DNA of 64,000 bases. Source: Viscum album (lineage: Eukaryota; Streptophyta; Magnoliopsida; Santalales; Viscaceae). Positions within the stretch are counted from its first letter, which is position 1. Each line of letters opens with the position of its first letter. Position numbers and translations under genes: made by a program. This document shows, in pieces, positions 8,318 through 20,021 of the stretch. Location of the stretch: the NCBI GenBank assembly GCA_963277665.1, contig OY728136.1, forward strand, positions 805,715,123 to 805,779,122, given 5' to 3'. Below the pieces are notes generated by a model. It did not search any database. It had not been told where the DNA came from and saw nothing but the letters and a program-made list of their open reading frames with translations.

Positions 8318-11167
8318 GAGGTAGACTTTTCTATTGAGCTCGTGCCAGGAGTGACACCGGTGTCCATTCCACCCAATAGGATGGCCACACCTGAGTTGCA
8401 GGAGCTCAAGAAGAAGTTGGAGTAGCTATAGGCTAAGGGTTTCATCCAACCCATTACTTCTCCTTGGGGTTCTCCTATCCTGTTTGAAAAGAAGGAAGAC
8501 GGTACCCTTTGGATTTTTGTGGATTATCGGAAGCTGAACCAGTTGATGGTCAAGAACCAATATCCTTTGCTGTAGATTGATGACATATTCGATTAGATTT
8601 GTGGAGCCCGAGTGTTCTCGATGATCGACTTGAGGTCCGGTTATCATCAGTTGCGCGTATGACCATCAGATATACCTCTGACAGCCTTCAAGAACAAGTA
8701 CGGTCTTTATGAGTATATAGTCATTCCCTTCGGACTCACAAACGCACCTGCAGTTTTCATGGTACTGATGAACCGAGTGTTCCATCCTTACTTGTATTCC
8801 ATCATAGTGGTCTTCGTGGATGATATCTTGGTGTACTCTCACACTCGACACGACCATGCCACACACCATGAGATCGTTCTGAGTACACTGAGAGAGCATC
8901 AACTTTATGCTAAACTCTCGAAGTGCCACTTCTGGATGGATCAGATTCACTTCTTGGGTCACGTCATCTAATAGGTTGGAGTATCTGTAGACCCAGAGAA
9001 AGTGAGAGCTGTATTTTCCTGGGAGCAGCCGAAGAATGTTTTTGAGGTACGGAGCTTCCTAGAGGTGGCTGGATACTATAGACGCTTCATTCATGACGTT
9101 TCTCATCTAGCAGCACCTTTGACAGGTCTGACCAAGAAGGGGGAGAAGTTACTATGGTCATAATCTTGTGAGTCATACATTAATGAGTTGAAAGGGAGGT
9201 TGACGTCAGCACCTATACAAGACATGCCAGATCCAGGAAAGAGCTACACTATTTACTATGATGCTTTGGGTATCGGGCTGGGAGCTGTGCTTATGTAGGG
9301 AGATTGAGTCATTGCGTATGAGTCTCGGAAGCTGATGCCACATGAGAGAAACTACCCTACGCATGATCTGGAGTTGGCATCTTTTGTTCATGCCTTACTC
9401 TGTTGGAGACACTATCTTCTGGGAGAGGACTTTTTGGTCTTCACTGACCACAAGAGTATCATGTATATCTTCACTCAACATGATCTGAACCTGAGGTAGC
9501 GCAAGTGGGTTGAGTATCTACAGTCTTTTGACTTCAAGCACGCCTATACGCCGGGAAAGGGAAACGATGTTGCAGATGAGTTGAGTAGGAGAACTCAGAT
9601 TTAGTATGTTTAGGAGGCCAGTAGTGAGTGGAAGCTGATGGATCTGTTCTCTGAGATGCATCTGGATGTGCACGATAGACGGGGACAGACATTTCTATCT
9701 TATGTAGTTGTTACCTCCACGCTACTTGATCGGGTACGGATGAGGCACCTATCATACTCGGAAGGCTTAGTCCTGTGGGAGAATGTGTCAGGAGAGAACC
9801 CTCTTCCTAGATGGATTGTGGGTGAGGATGTGATCTTGCATTTCCATGTACACGTATGGGTACCAGCAGACATACGCGAGGAGCTGATGTGGGATTTCCA
9901 TTCCTCTGTTTGGGCAGTTCATCCTGGCGTCACCAAGATGTATCGGGATCTTCATCGCCAATACTAGTGGCCAGGTATGAAGAAGGATGTTGTTGCTTTT
10001 GTCATGATATGTTCTACTTGTCAGTAGGTGAAAGCAAAGCATCAGCGACCACCGGGGCTCTTACAATAGTTACCCATTCTGGAGTGGAAGTGGAACGATG
10101 TTGTGATGGACTTCGTGACCGGGTTTCCGAGATCACCTCGAGGGAACGATGTTGTTTGGGTTGTCATCGACAGACTTACGAAGGTCACTCACTTCTTTCC
10201 GATCAAGGAGACCTTCAATGTTGATGATCTGGGACGACCTTACATCAGAGAGATCATTCGTCTGCATGGCGTTCCGCGCTCTATTGTTTCAGACAGAGAT
10301 GTGTGCTTTACCTCTCGGTTCTGGCAGGGACTTCAGAAGGCCTTGGGTACATAGGCACTTTTGAGTACAGCATACCATCCCCAGACTAATGGCCAGTCTG
10401 AGCTCACGATCCAGGTGCTTGAGGATATGATCCGGGCTTACATACTTGACTTTGGCGGTTCTTGGGAGGAGCATATTCCTCTGGTGGAGTTCGCCTACAA
10501 CAACAGTTTCCAGGAGACCATTCATATGGCACCATATAGGGCATTGTACGGTAGGTCATGCCGATCACCCTTATACTGGCTGGAGGAAGGAGAGTCAGCT
10601 TTGTTGGGACCTCGTCTTGTTCAGGAGAATTCAGAGAAGATAGAGCCGATTCAGAAGGGGATGGCTACAAGGCAGTCTCAACAGAAGTCTTATGCTGATC
10701 AGCAGAGACGACCTCTGGAGTTCGAGGTCGGTGATCAGGTTTTCCTACATCTCACACTGAGTTTGGGACACAAAAGGATTCAAAGACATGGTAAGCATTC
10801 ACCAGGGTACATTGAGCCGTTTTATGTCTTGGAGAGAGTGGGGTTGGTCGCCTATCGGTTGCAGCTACCTCAGAGGTATTGGGAAATGCACGACGACTTC
10901 CACGTCGCTCAGCTCTGACGTTACTTTTCAGACCCATCTCACGTATATCAGGCCAAGGAAGTCGAGCATGAAGCGGATGCATCATTCAAGGAGCATCCTA
11001 TCCAGATTGTCGATCACAGTACAAAGGTTCTCTGCAGACGGTCTGTTCCTCTTGTACGAGTGCTATGGTAGCACGGGCGAGTACAGGACGAGACCTGGGA
11101 GATGGAGGCTGATGTACGATCGCAGTGGCCGAAGCTGTTCGGGGATTCTTCTTCTCCACCACATTAA
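8318..11167 (+). pseudogene. pol: E2 pol: RT, RNase H, integrase, chromodomain-like tail, inactivated
   Basis: This is a single unshifted frame from 8318 to a TAA at 11165. RT runs to about 9120 with the catalytic pair in [10 protein letters not shown] (Asp-Asp at 8819-8824). RNase H follows ([24 protein letters not shown]). Integrase has HPGVTKMY and a CSTC pair for zinc, then the core triad: Asp of MDFVTG (10109), Asp of SDRD (10292) and Glu of GQSE (10400), i.e. D-X60-D-X35-E. A GPY/F-like module (SPGYIEPFYVLERVG) and a chromodomain-like end (RRSVPLVRVLW to WPKLFG) place it with Tekay/Del chromoviruses. Stops occur at 8423, 8429, 8573, 8594, 8660, 8969, 8972, 9161, 9296, 9305, 9497, 9602, 9611, 9965, 10025, 10067, 10352, 10916 and 11069, most of them TAG. 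The catalytic residues survive; the stops alone disable it. Confidence 0.9.
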
Positions 11168-11190
11168 GGAAATTAAGGGATTAATTTCCT

Positions 11191-11201
11191 TAAGGGGGAA
11201 G
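11191..11201 (+). other. E2 polypurine tract
   Basis: TAAGGGGGAAG lies directly before the 3' LTR start at 11202. Confidence 0.8.
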
Positions 11202-13151
11202 TTTATAAGAACCCAGATCTTCGTTCAGGTATGTTTTCCCTTTTTCTGGAGTTTTTACGGAAAATAATATTTCTGGAAATTTCAGAAGTACACGCCGTGT
11301 ACATTCTGAGTACACGCCCTGTACTCTTCCCTGGATCTAAGCCGTCAGCTAGCTGTGTCGGGCCACACACATGGTTTGTAAGGCTGAGGTGGAGGACGGT
11401 TAATTCGGAGTATGGAAAAATTGAAGTACACTCCGTGTACTCAAGAAGTACACGTTGTGTACTTTCTTTTTTTTAAACAGACCGGGGTCACGCCTAACCC
11501 CCAAATATGTCTTATTCATCAGTTTTTGTCCGTCTGAGAGCGACCGTACGGCCAGATCTTCGACAAGATCCCTCCTCGATGTCCGTTCTCCAATTCGAGC
11601 AAGGTCGATTGCGTTGGACTCGCAGCGGTGAGTTCTTCCTTCTACTTTAGCCTTGTTTGTTGATTCCTCTTGGTATCCATGTTATCGTAGGTTGATTGTT
11701 TTGTGACTTTTCTCAGATCTACATCATTCCAAGGGGAATCTGCCATCATGGTTCATATATATCAATCTCCTAGGATCGAGGTAGGTTGTTTGTGCCTTTC
11801 CGTAGGATGTTGGTGAATATTTTGTGCAAATTCCACCAATTCCCTTGGGCGGGGAATTGTGGGTTTCCTGTTTTTCCCCTGTTATTTGTCTTCTTGCTTT
11901 TTTGCTTGAGTAGAGATCATTTCTTGTAAATTTGGATAATTTATATTGTGGTCTTGTGGTTTTCCTTGCATTTTTTGCCTATTAGGCGTTTTTCCAGTTT
12001 CCATGCATAGTTGTAGGATAGTGGAACTCTTGCTTTATTATGCTATTGAGCCATAGAATGATAGCCATGTTGTTATTGAGGTTTACTTAGATGATACACT
12101 AATTCTATGCATGTTTTATCTTTCACTAAGGACTGTGAGAACCTAGAGTAGTATACCAAAGGGATAATTGATAGAAGGGCTTCTCCAATGTGTCTTTTAA
12201 TACGATGTGAGACCATAGGGGGAATTGACATTGAGTGCTTCCCCAGAGAGTCTATAGATCCTAGACGCAGGCCAGAAGGGGAATTGACGATGAGTTCTTC
12301 CCTAGATATCCTTTAGCACGATACGAGACTATATGGGGAATTGACAGTGAGTGCTTCCCCAGAGAGCCAATTAATTTCATAGTTGAACCAGGAATGTGAG
12401 ACTGTGTGTTCCTCCTAGAGGGTTTCTAGTACTTATTGGTTGAACCATAGGGGGTTAGGCTATGAGACCTACCCAGAGGGTTACCAGTTTTCTTCTTGTT
12501 GCTGGCTGTTTACTTATGTAATTTATTTTTTAGAACTGTGGATTGTAGCTATTGTGTACTTTTCTGTTTATTGCTTCCTGCACTTTTACTGCCACGTATT
12601 CATTGACTGTTAGGCACAAATATTTGGTTGATTGCCTACTGGGATTGTATCTCACCCACTATTTAGGCCATGCTTTTGGGACCAATCATATTATGTTGCG
12701 GCAGGTATAGAAAAGGGCAAGCACCCTTCTATTTCAGGATCTTGATTGCACCAGGAGCTGGGGTGCATGGGACCGAGCCGTGGCTCGTGATGCTGAGGAG
12801 CATACTTTGTTTTCTTTTGCACTTGGTTTCAGTTGTATTTCATCATGTTGTTGTGGTTGATATTTTCCTTAGATACTTGTACCTAATGCATCATTTTCAT
12901 CATAGTTATCTATATAAATTTCTTCCGCTGTTTGGTTTCTGTTGTTATGCATGTTGTTTACTACTTCTAATGTTTATTATTGTTTTCATACCTTGTATAC
13001 CTTACCGAATGAGGGCATAGTTTCCCCACTAAATCACCAAGGCCCTCACTGCAAGTCGGCAGCCTCCGGTGTTTAGAGAAACGTGCTTGAGGTCATGTGG
13101 CGAACCGGCTACAGGGAACCAGGGGAGGGGCACTGGAGTCGGGACATTACA
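11202..13151 (+). repeat. E2 3' LTR (1950 bp)
   Basis: This copy is paired with 3257-5144 and ends CGGGACATTACA. The starting TG has become TT. It keeps the donor-like GCGGTGAGTTC (GT at 11629-11630) and the GTACACGCCGTGTAC motif. It has four 59-bp units starting near 12160, 12219, 12278 and 12335, against three in the 5' LTR. By eye the two LTRs are roughly 85-90% identical, so the insertion is not recent. Confidence 0.88.
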
Positions 13152-16100
13152 CATGACCTTCCTCGATAGCATGTGCAATACACATTACCGGGTTTCACTA
13201 AACAACGATATATTGTTATAATATTATTATGGATTGGATGTTATGAATAGTATTAACTAGATTTTGAATTTTATAACATTATTATTCATCTTACATATTT
13301 TCTAGAACATGGTATGAGAACAAAATAATATTTTCGGGTAAAATAAGCATTTTTTAAAAAATGTAGTTTTTCCGCCTTTTGATGGCGTACCCACTTTAAA
13401 TCTAGTTTTTGATAGGTTTATAAGTTCAATTTGACAAAATAAAATTCTTCCTTGAAATTAGGATATAAAAATTTAATTTGGATAAATTTTTCATATTATT
13501 CTGATAACATTCATATTTTGATGAATAGTAAAAACACGATATATTTTAATTAAAAATGACTTGTTTTTCATCGTAATAATTTATATGGTGAGATTATATT
13601 TTTAATTGTTTTTAAAGTGTAATTAGAATATATTTTTACCATTTAATCCAATTTTGGTCATTGGAATTAATTTCACTTTGAAATTCGACATAAACAAGTG
13701 ATAATCTTTTGATAGTTATTGTTTCTTCAAAACACACTATTTGTTTTGATAACAGGAATTAATTTTCAAATTAATTAATTCCACTTATATGTTTCGAATT
13801 TGGAAAAATAGACATCATTTTTTAACATGGAATATCAAATATAGCTTAGGCGGAATTTTTTGTATTTTTTCTGAAAAACATCAATTTTTTATGAATAGTG
13901 TAAACACTGAGTTTTTGTTTAAAACTGACTTTTTATAATCATTTATTTGTTTTAAATTTATTTTAGGTCAAAATAGATACATTATACTTTTATTTGTTAA
14001 ATTAAAGTCATTGGAATCATTTTATAAGAATTTTAGATTTGTGAAATATTGTATTGCACTTTTCACTGTCTTTTACCCACCTCCTAGGAGCATTTGCAAT
14101 TATTCATAAAACTTAATTTTACCACTTTTGTGATTTGAATTTTGAAAATCTGAGAGAAATGCTTAATATCATGGAGTAAAATGTGGTTCAAATAGATAAT
14201 TTTCTTTGGTGGATAGTAACTTTTTTCTTTTATTTACCACGATTAAAGGTAAATAGGGTAATTCAAGGTTAAAAGAATATGGTAATAATTCAAAATTACC
14301 TTAACACTTGTTCAAAACTTATTGGATGAGTAATGGTCGACCATGTACTTCCTTGGGTCGATTTTTGGGCCACATGGAGCCACATATGAAAGAAAATGAC
14401 ACATTAGACAAATTAATTTAGTGTAAAGGCAAAATTGGCATTAACAAAAATCCTTTAGTAATTATTTTTTATAATGAGATATATAAAATATATTTTAGAC
14501 TATAAATATTCATTGGAAATATAAAAATATTTCCTACATTTTGGTATTTTTTTATAATATTTAGACATCAAATAAATTAAATTATTTACGACACAATAAT
14601 GATGTAGTATTTTCCTCATTAAATAATGATTTAAATAAATAAGATTATAATGATAAAAATATCATCCAAAACCTGTCCAATTCCTATTGGATGATTTTAT
14701 TTATAATATGAGTCATCTAATATTTGACATTAATGTGTTTTTGAATTCTTGAAACGGAATATAAGTTTATAATAAAATAATTGTTTCACACTTTTCTAAA
14801 GAGCCCCTCCACTCTCTTATTAAAGGAGACGACTTCTATGAAATTACTCACACCTCTCAAGCCTTTTGGCTCGTCCAAACTCTAGCCAAAAAAGCTCCCT
14901 ACGTCCCTCTCCTCCCCATCGATGCATTACATTGGGCAGAATACACTTCAAGAAGTCCTTTTGGTTTAATCCACAGGAAGTTAACCAAATTAAAGGTAAT
15001 TGTTTCTCTTAAGTTTCTTTCTTTTATTCTACTTCTCCAACCCCTAAAATCTTTTTAATCCTTTCTTTTGTGACAAAACCAATATCCTAAAAATAATATG
15101 ATGATTTAATGAGGAGTATTAGAACTACACATACACAAACCTCCATCTAATGGATGAAGAACATAATGTTTCTGTGATGGCAAACTAACGCCTTACGAAA
15201 CTATGATTGTTCGATTTTATCTTACCACCTCTCATGATGGCCATTATAATAGCACTGTATTTATATATGATATATATGATGTTTATTATTTCCTTATACT
15301 TTTTTACTTCCCAATTATATCAAGCCTTTATGGTTTCCATTGTTGGTAAATATGATAATCTCATTTGAGGAAGTGCGGACTACCGCCCCCTCAAAGTGAT
15401 GTGATTCGTTAATGCCTTATGTGGGATGTATGAAGGATAGATTTAATGATATTATATATGATATTATACTGGAATTATAATATACCTATGTATCATTATA
15501 TTTTAATTCCATTAAAATAATAAATAGAAATGAAATTATCGTTCATGCGTACGTAGAGTTTACCGGATCCATGGACGGTGCATTTCATTTCTTACCTCCA
15601 TATGTTATGTACTATTATAAATACATGTATATTCTAGATATATAATAAATATATATGATATATAAATCATGATTTAAATTCTTTATTTAATTAAATCACG
15701 ATATAAGTAATAATAACATCAAGAACAACAAGTCTAAACACGTACGATAAATAAGATGATTTTACCCAAAACGTTGCTTAAACATGGGATTTATAAAGGA
15801 AAGGGTAATATAAAGTCACAAGTGAACCATATATGATATCATATCAATGAATATGATTCTGTAATAAGTTAATGACATTATTTAAATCAGTATACAAGAG
15901 GTTCAGATACATACAAAGCACATCGGACCTAAGGTATTGGATTACATTCCCAATCTTGTCTTTATCCGAGACAGTTTATTCGTAAGTATTTACTAGGGTT
16001 ATGTTTATCATCAATGTCCATGTTTTCTAAAAATGTTTTCATAAAATTTTTAGTATTCTTCCATGTATTTTTAAAGTCATTTTTACCCTTTTATTACTTT

Positions 16101-17251
16101 TAACACAAGGTTTGGAAGGAATCTTTCTATTGTTTAACATGCGAGGTACCTTTTGACTTTTCTGACAAAAGTACGAGGAGAATGTTTTTTTAACATTATC
16201 AAAATTAAAGGATTTTTAAGGTTTTATAAAGCCTTAATTTCCTAAATCTTCTTAAAAAATATTTGCTGACTATTATCAACAAAATCTTTTTCTTTTAAAA
16301 TTGCATGACGTTTTTTGAAAAGAAATTGATTTTGAAGAAGAAATGATATTTTCCTCAAGGATTCATTTCAAGTGTTTTATCAATACCATTTTCCATTTAA
16401 AATGACATTATTTCATGTTTGTATGTTTCAAGTATAATGTCTATATGATTTACATGGTTTTAATTTTATTATTATGAAATGATATCAATTTATTTTATAT
16501 GGATTCTTTGATAATGGGATGATGTTTATGAAACCCATTTTATTCGTTGGGTTATTATGAATGATGTATGATTTTTTGTGGCACAAGTGAAAATGATTTA
16601 ATTATGAGATGGGTGAGACCTATATCTCCATAAAATACATTGGATAATGATATATATCTCATGAGATAGACATGGATGGAATGGAATGTAAATCTGGTTC
16701 AATAATATAGGGCTGGAACGGCAAGTAAACCCAGTTCAGTAAGGGACTTTGTCCACTAAGATGGTCGTGGCAGTAATGCCTAAGCTACTATAGAAATCAT
16801 TACATGTTCTTAATGGATTCCAAAATTACATGTTTAATTCCCATTCTATTTTATCATGATTAATTTTTCTTTATGATCTATGCCTTATGTACTACCATGT
16901 TTTATGTCATTGCCCAAGATTTTGATGTTTAAACATTATGTTCATGTTTTTAAGTTCAAATGTATATTATTTGTTTTATTTTATCCATGCTAACCCTTAC
17001 TGAGCATTTGAGATCACCCTTTATATGTTTTCTTTTCCCCAGGACTTAAAGAATGGTTTTAGGTAAGAAAACCAAAAGGGGAAGATCATTATGGGAGATG
17101 TTGAAGATCTTCCACCACGACTAGATGATCATGTTCCGAGTTTCCAAAGACACTAAACTATTACGATCCCTGAGTTTTTGTTTTTGTTATGTATTAAGTA
17201 TTCCTCAAATGTAATGTAATTTCCATGTACATAAATCTTTAGGTCTCTACA
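13152..17251 (+). repeat. E1 3' LTR, right fragment
   Basis: This continues the LTR begun at 2950. Its last 689 bp match the 5' LTR fragment at 1-689. A TATA-like TTATTAAAG sits at 14819-14827 after CCCCTCCACTCTC, a block shared with LTR remnants at 28.37 and 32.40 kb. A donor-like AAG/GTAATT (GT at 14996) and an acceptor-like TTTTCTTTTCCCCAG (AG at 17041-17042) bracket about 2.05 kb. The LTR ends CTCTACA at 17251, where E3's RT coding sequence resumes. Confidence 0.8.
14819..14827 (+). promoter_or_regulatory. TATA-like promoter of E1 LTR
   Basis: TTATTAAAG follows the C-rich block CCCCTCCACTCTC, the same arrangement as at 28371 and 32401 where the box reads TTATAAAA. This is probably the LTR transcription start region, about 2.4 kb before the LTR end. 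Confidence 0.5.
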
Positions 17252-19532
17252 TGGGTCTCATGAACTCTATTTTCCATGAGTTTCAGGACTGGTTCGTCTT
17301 TGTGTTCAGCGATGACATTTTGACCTACTCAAGATTAGAGGTGGGACATACTATATACCGCAAGATGGTATTGTAAATCCTTCTACATCACCAGATCTAT
17401 GGGAAATTGTCCAATTGTAAGTTCAAGACACGGGAAGTGCATTTCCTAGGAGACGTGGTGTCTTAGAAAGGGGTAGTGGTTGATCTGTCAAAGGTTTATA
17501 CGGTTGTTTCTTGGGAAGAACCTAAGAATGTGACTATGGTTTTTAGTTTTCTAGGTTCGGTAGGCTATTATTGAATGATCGTTCCTGACTTCTCTCATGT
17601 TTTAGCTCCTTTGAAATCATTGACAAGAAATGTCCAGGTCTTCTTGTGGAGAGAGAAGTGCCAAGAATCATCTATTTATCTATAGGGGATGTTGGTTAGT
17701 TCCCCGATGCTGAGCTTACTAGAAGAAGGGTTGTTGTTTGAGGTGTTTTGTGATGCTTCTGTTATAAGCCGGGGGTGTGTGCTGATGCAACAATGAGGAG
17801 TGTTATCTTATGGGTCTACACAGTTACATCCTCTTGAGCGTATTTTTTCCATCCATAACACGGAGCCTGCAGAAGCAGTGTTCGCTTTCAAGTTGTGGTG
17901 GAATTACCTAAATGGGGAGTACTTTGTGGTCTTCACGGACCACAATTGTTTGAGGCATATCTATACCTAGCGGGACCTGAACATGTGGCAATGAAGGTTG
18001 GTGGAGTTTCTTAAGGACTTCAAAATTGAGATATCTTATATAGAAGGTAAGGGGAATGTTGTGGCTGATGCCTTGAGCATAAAGTAATGGAGGGAAGCTA
18101 TTAAAAAATTTGGGGATGTTTGGAAGGAAATGGAGGAGTTGGCTGCCCTATACCTAGATACATGGGTGGATGGTGGTAGAGGTTGTCTGTTTTAGATGGT
18201 AGTGCATTCCTCTCGGTTGCGGGAGGTGGAGGAGTCTTAGTGGGGAGACTTATAGAGTGAGGTGATGCACAATCGGGTTAATGAAGACAATGCTCCGGAA
18301 GGGTGGTCGAAGGATGGTCAGAATCAGATGCTTTTCTGAGGGATTTTTTTCTCCAAGAGATAATTATAGTGGTAGTTCTTGGTGACTTCCACAACTCACT
18401 AGTTTTCGAACACCCTGGGGTTTCCCTGATTTTCTGAGGCCCTTGGGAAGATTTTGGGAGGCCCGGGGTGAAATGGGAAGTGGAAAAGTCTGTGGCAAGG
18501 TGTCTGGTGTGTCAGAAAGAGAAGGTTGAACACTATGTCCTATGAGGTTTATTGAAGGCTTTATATATCCCCGAGTGGAAGTGAGATGAAATGACGATGT
18601 ATTTAATCAGGGGACTACCTAGGGATCAAGGAGGCTATGATGCTATATGGGTATTGGTAGACTGGCTGACGAAATCAGCTCCCTTTATGGTGATTAAGGA
18701 GTGGAGTGAGCTGGATGCCATAGCATGGAGATACAGGGATGAGGCGGTGCCGTTTTTTCAGGTTCCTAGATCCATAGTCTCGGATACGGATGCATATATT
18801 ACCTCAAGAGTCTGGAGGGGATTGCAGCATGATTTTGGCACCTAGCTATGTCCTAGCATAGATTTCCACACATAGACATATGGAAAAAAAATTCAAACCA
18901 TCCAGAAAATTGAGGACATGCTACGAGCATTTGTTCTGGACATCAGAGGATCATGGGAATGGCATTTTTGCTTATTAGATTTTTCCAAAAATAATAGCTA
19001 TCACTTTACTATTGGAATGACACTATTTGAGGCCTGGTATGAGAGGCCATGTCATTCACTAGTGTGCTAGACCGAGGTTGGAGAGGCAGGTGTTCTTGGC
19101 CCAGAGGTAGTGTATTGCACAATAGAGATGTTTCAACATGTGTGTGAGAGGATGAAGGCAGCCCTGGACTAAAAGAAGTCATATGCCGGTCGTAGGAGGA
19201 GGCCCTTAGAGTACGAGTTTCGATACCGTGTATTCTTGATTGTTTCCCCTCAACCGTGGTATAGATGATTCGTCACTGTGGTCAAGATCTCTCCTAGGTT
19301 CATCGAGGTTGTCGAAGTGTTGGAGCAAGTCGTTGAGGTGGAATATCAGCTGGAATTTCCTCCTCAGTTGGAAAGGATCCGTGACGTTTTCCATGTCTCA
19401 CATCTTCATCAATATCTACACGATGACTCCCATTTCATTGACTGGGGAGAGTTGGATATAGGGGATGATGCTACGTTTGTGGAGCGACCAATGAGGATAG
19501 AAGATCGAAATGAGAAAGTTCTTTGTGGATGA
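17252..19532 (+). pseudogene. pol: E3 pol remnant (RT C-terminal part, RNase H, integrase)
   Basis: This is the right part of a Ty3/gypsy pol split by insertion of E1. It opens inside RT with MNSIFHEFQDW and the catalytic VFSDDILTYS (Asp-Asp at 17311-17316), then KFKTREVHFLGDVV. RNase H follows with FEVFCDAS and YFVVFTDH. Integrase has a CLVC zinc pair near 18508, the core segments DWLTKSAPF and SIVSDTDAYITS, and IEDMLRAFVLD. The C-terminal module VEYQLEFPPQLERIRDVFHVSHLH and EDRNEKVL lead to a stop at 19530, before any chromodomain. Stops and at least several frame changes are scattered through it. The N-terminal RT, protease, gag and 5' LTR should lie left of the window, beyond E1's 5' LTR. 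Confidence 0.85.
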
Positions 19533-20021
19533 ACCATACATTTTGTTTTTTTATATTTGGGGCATGATGCCTCGAGGGGAGTACACGGGAGTGAGAAGCT
19601 CAAATGTGTGACCAGTACCCAAAGTTATTTTTTGTTACTATTCTGGGAAATTATTTTTGTTCTTATTTTTGTGACCTGCAGTGATGTAATGCAGACCATG
19701 ATGGATTCTGTGATTCTTGTTTTCTTTACCTTGTGAATGTTTATGAAATGACCTGATATATGGGGATGAGAGGACTTGATCCATAATCTAGACACATTAT
19801 GGTAGATGCGATTAAACCCATGTGAGCGAGCCAGTTCCGCCCAAAGAGGATTTTATCTTAACATGGAGGAAGGAACTCCCTGATCCATATGTCGGTACAG
19901 TGTGATCTTTAGGATTATTATGGATTTTGGGGTGGTTTATCCCTGAGAGTTATCTTTTAGAGGGGTTGTTTGGGTTGCAATTGTATTCTCAAGGGAGAGA
20001 ATAATTTTGATAGGTAAATGA
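19533..20021 (+). other. E3 pol-LTR spacer
   Basis: This is the non-coding tail of E3. A purine-rich AAGGGAGAGAATAA at 19991-20004 may be the decayed polypurine tract ahead of the LTR. Confidence 0.5.

Larger units (their letters stand above)
3257..13151 (+). mobile_element. E2: Tekay/Del-like Ty3/gypsy chromovirus, nearly full length, inactive
   Basis: This is a 9.9-kb LTR retrotransposon with 5' LTR, primer site, long repeat-rich leader, gag, protease, RT, RNase H, integrase, a chromodomain-like tail, polypurine tract and 3' LTR, all in the canonical order. It sits inside the 3' LTR of E1, so it is the youngest of the nested set. The five bases flanking it (CACTA on the left, CATGA on the right) match at only three positions, so the target duplication is degraded or a boundary is off by a base or two. 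The coding region has 33 premature stops and one frameshift. GC content is visibly higher than in the flanks. Confidence 0.9.

Noticed and set aside
6535..11167. TAG read as an amino acid (suppression or recoding) in E2
   Set aside because: TGA and TAA stops also occur, and plant nuclear code does not reassign TAG. The CAG/CGA deamination explanation covers the pattern.
10788..11267. 159-codon open stretch overlapping the E2 integrase tail
   Set aside because: It is an out-of-frame shadow. The chromovirus C-terminus is read in the other frame.
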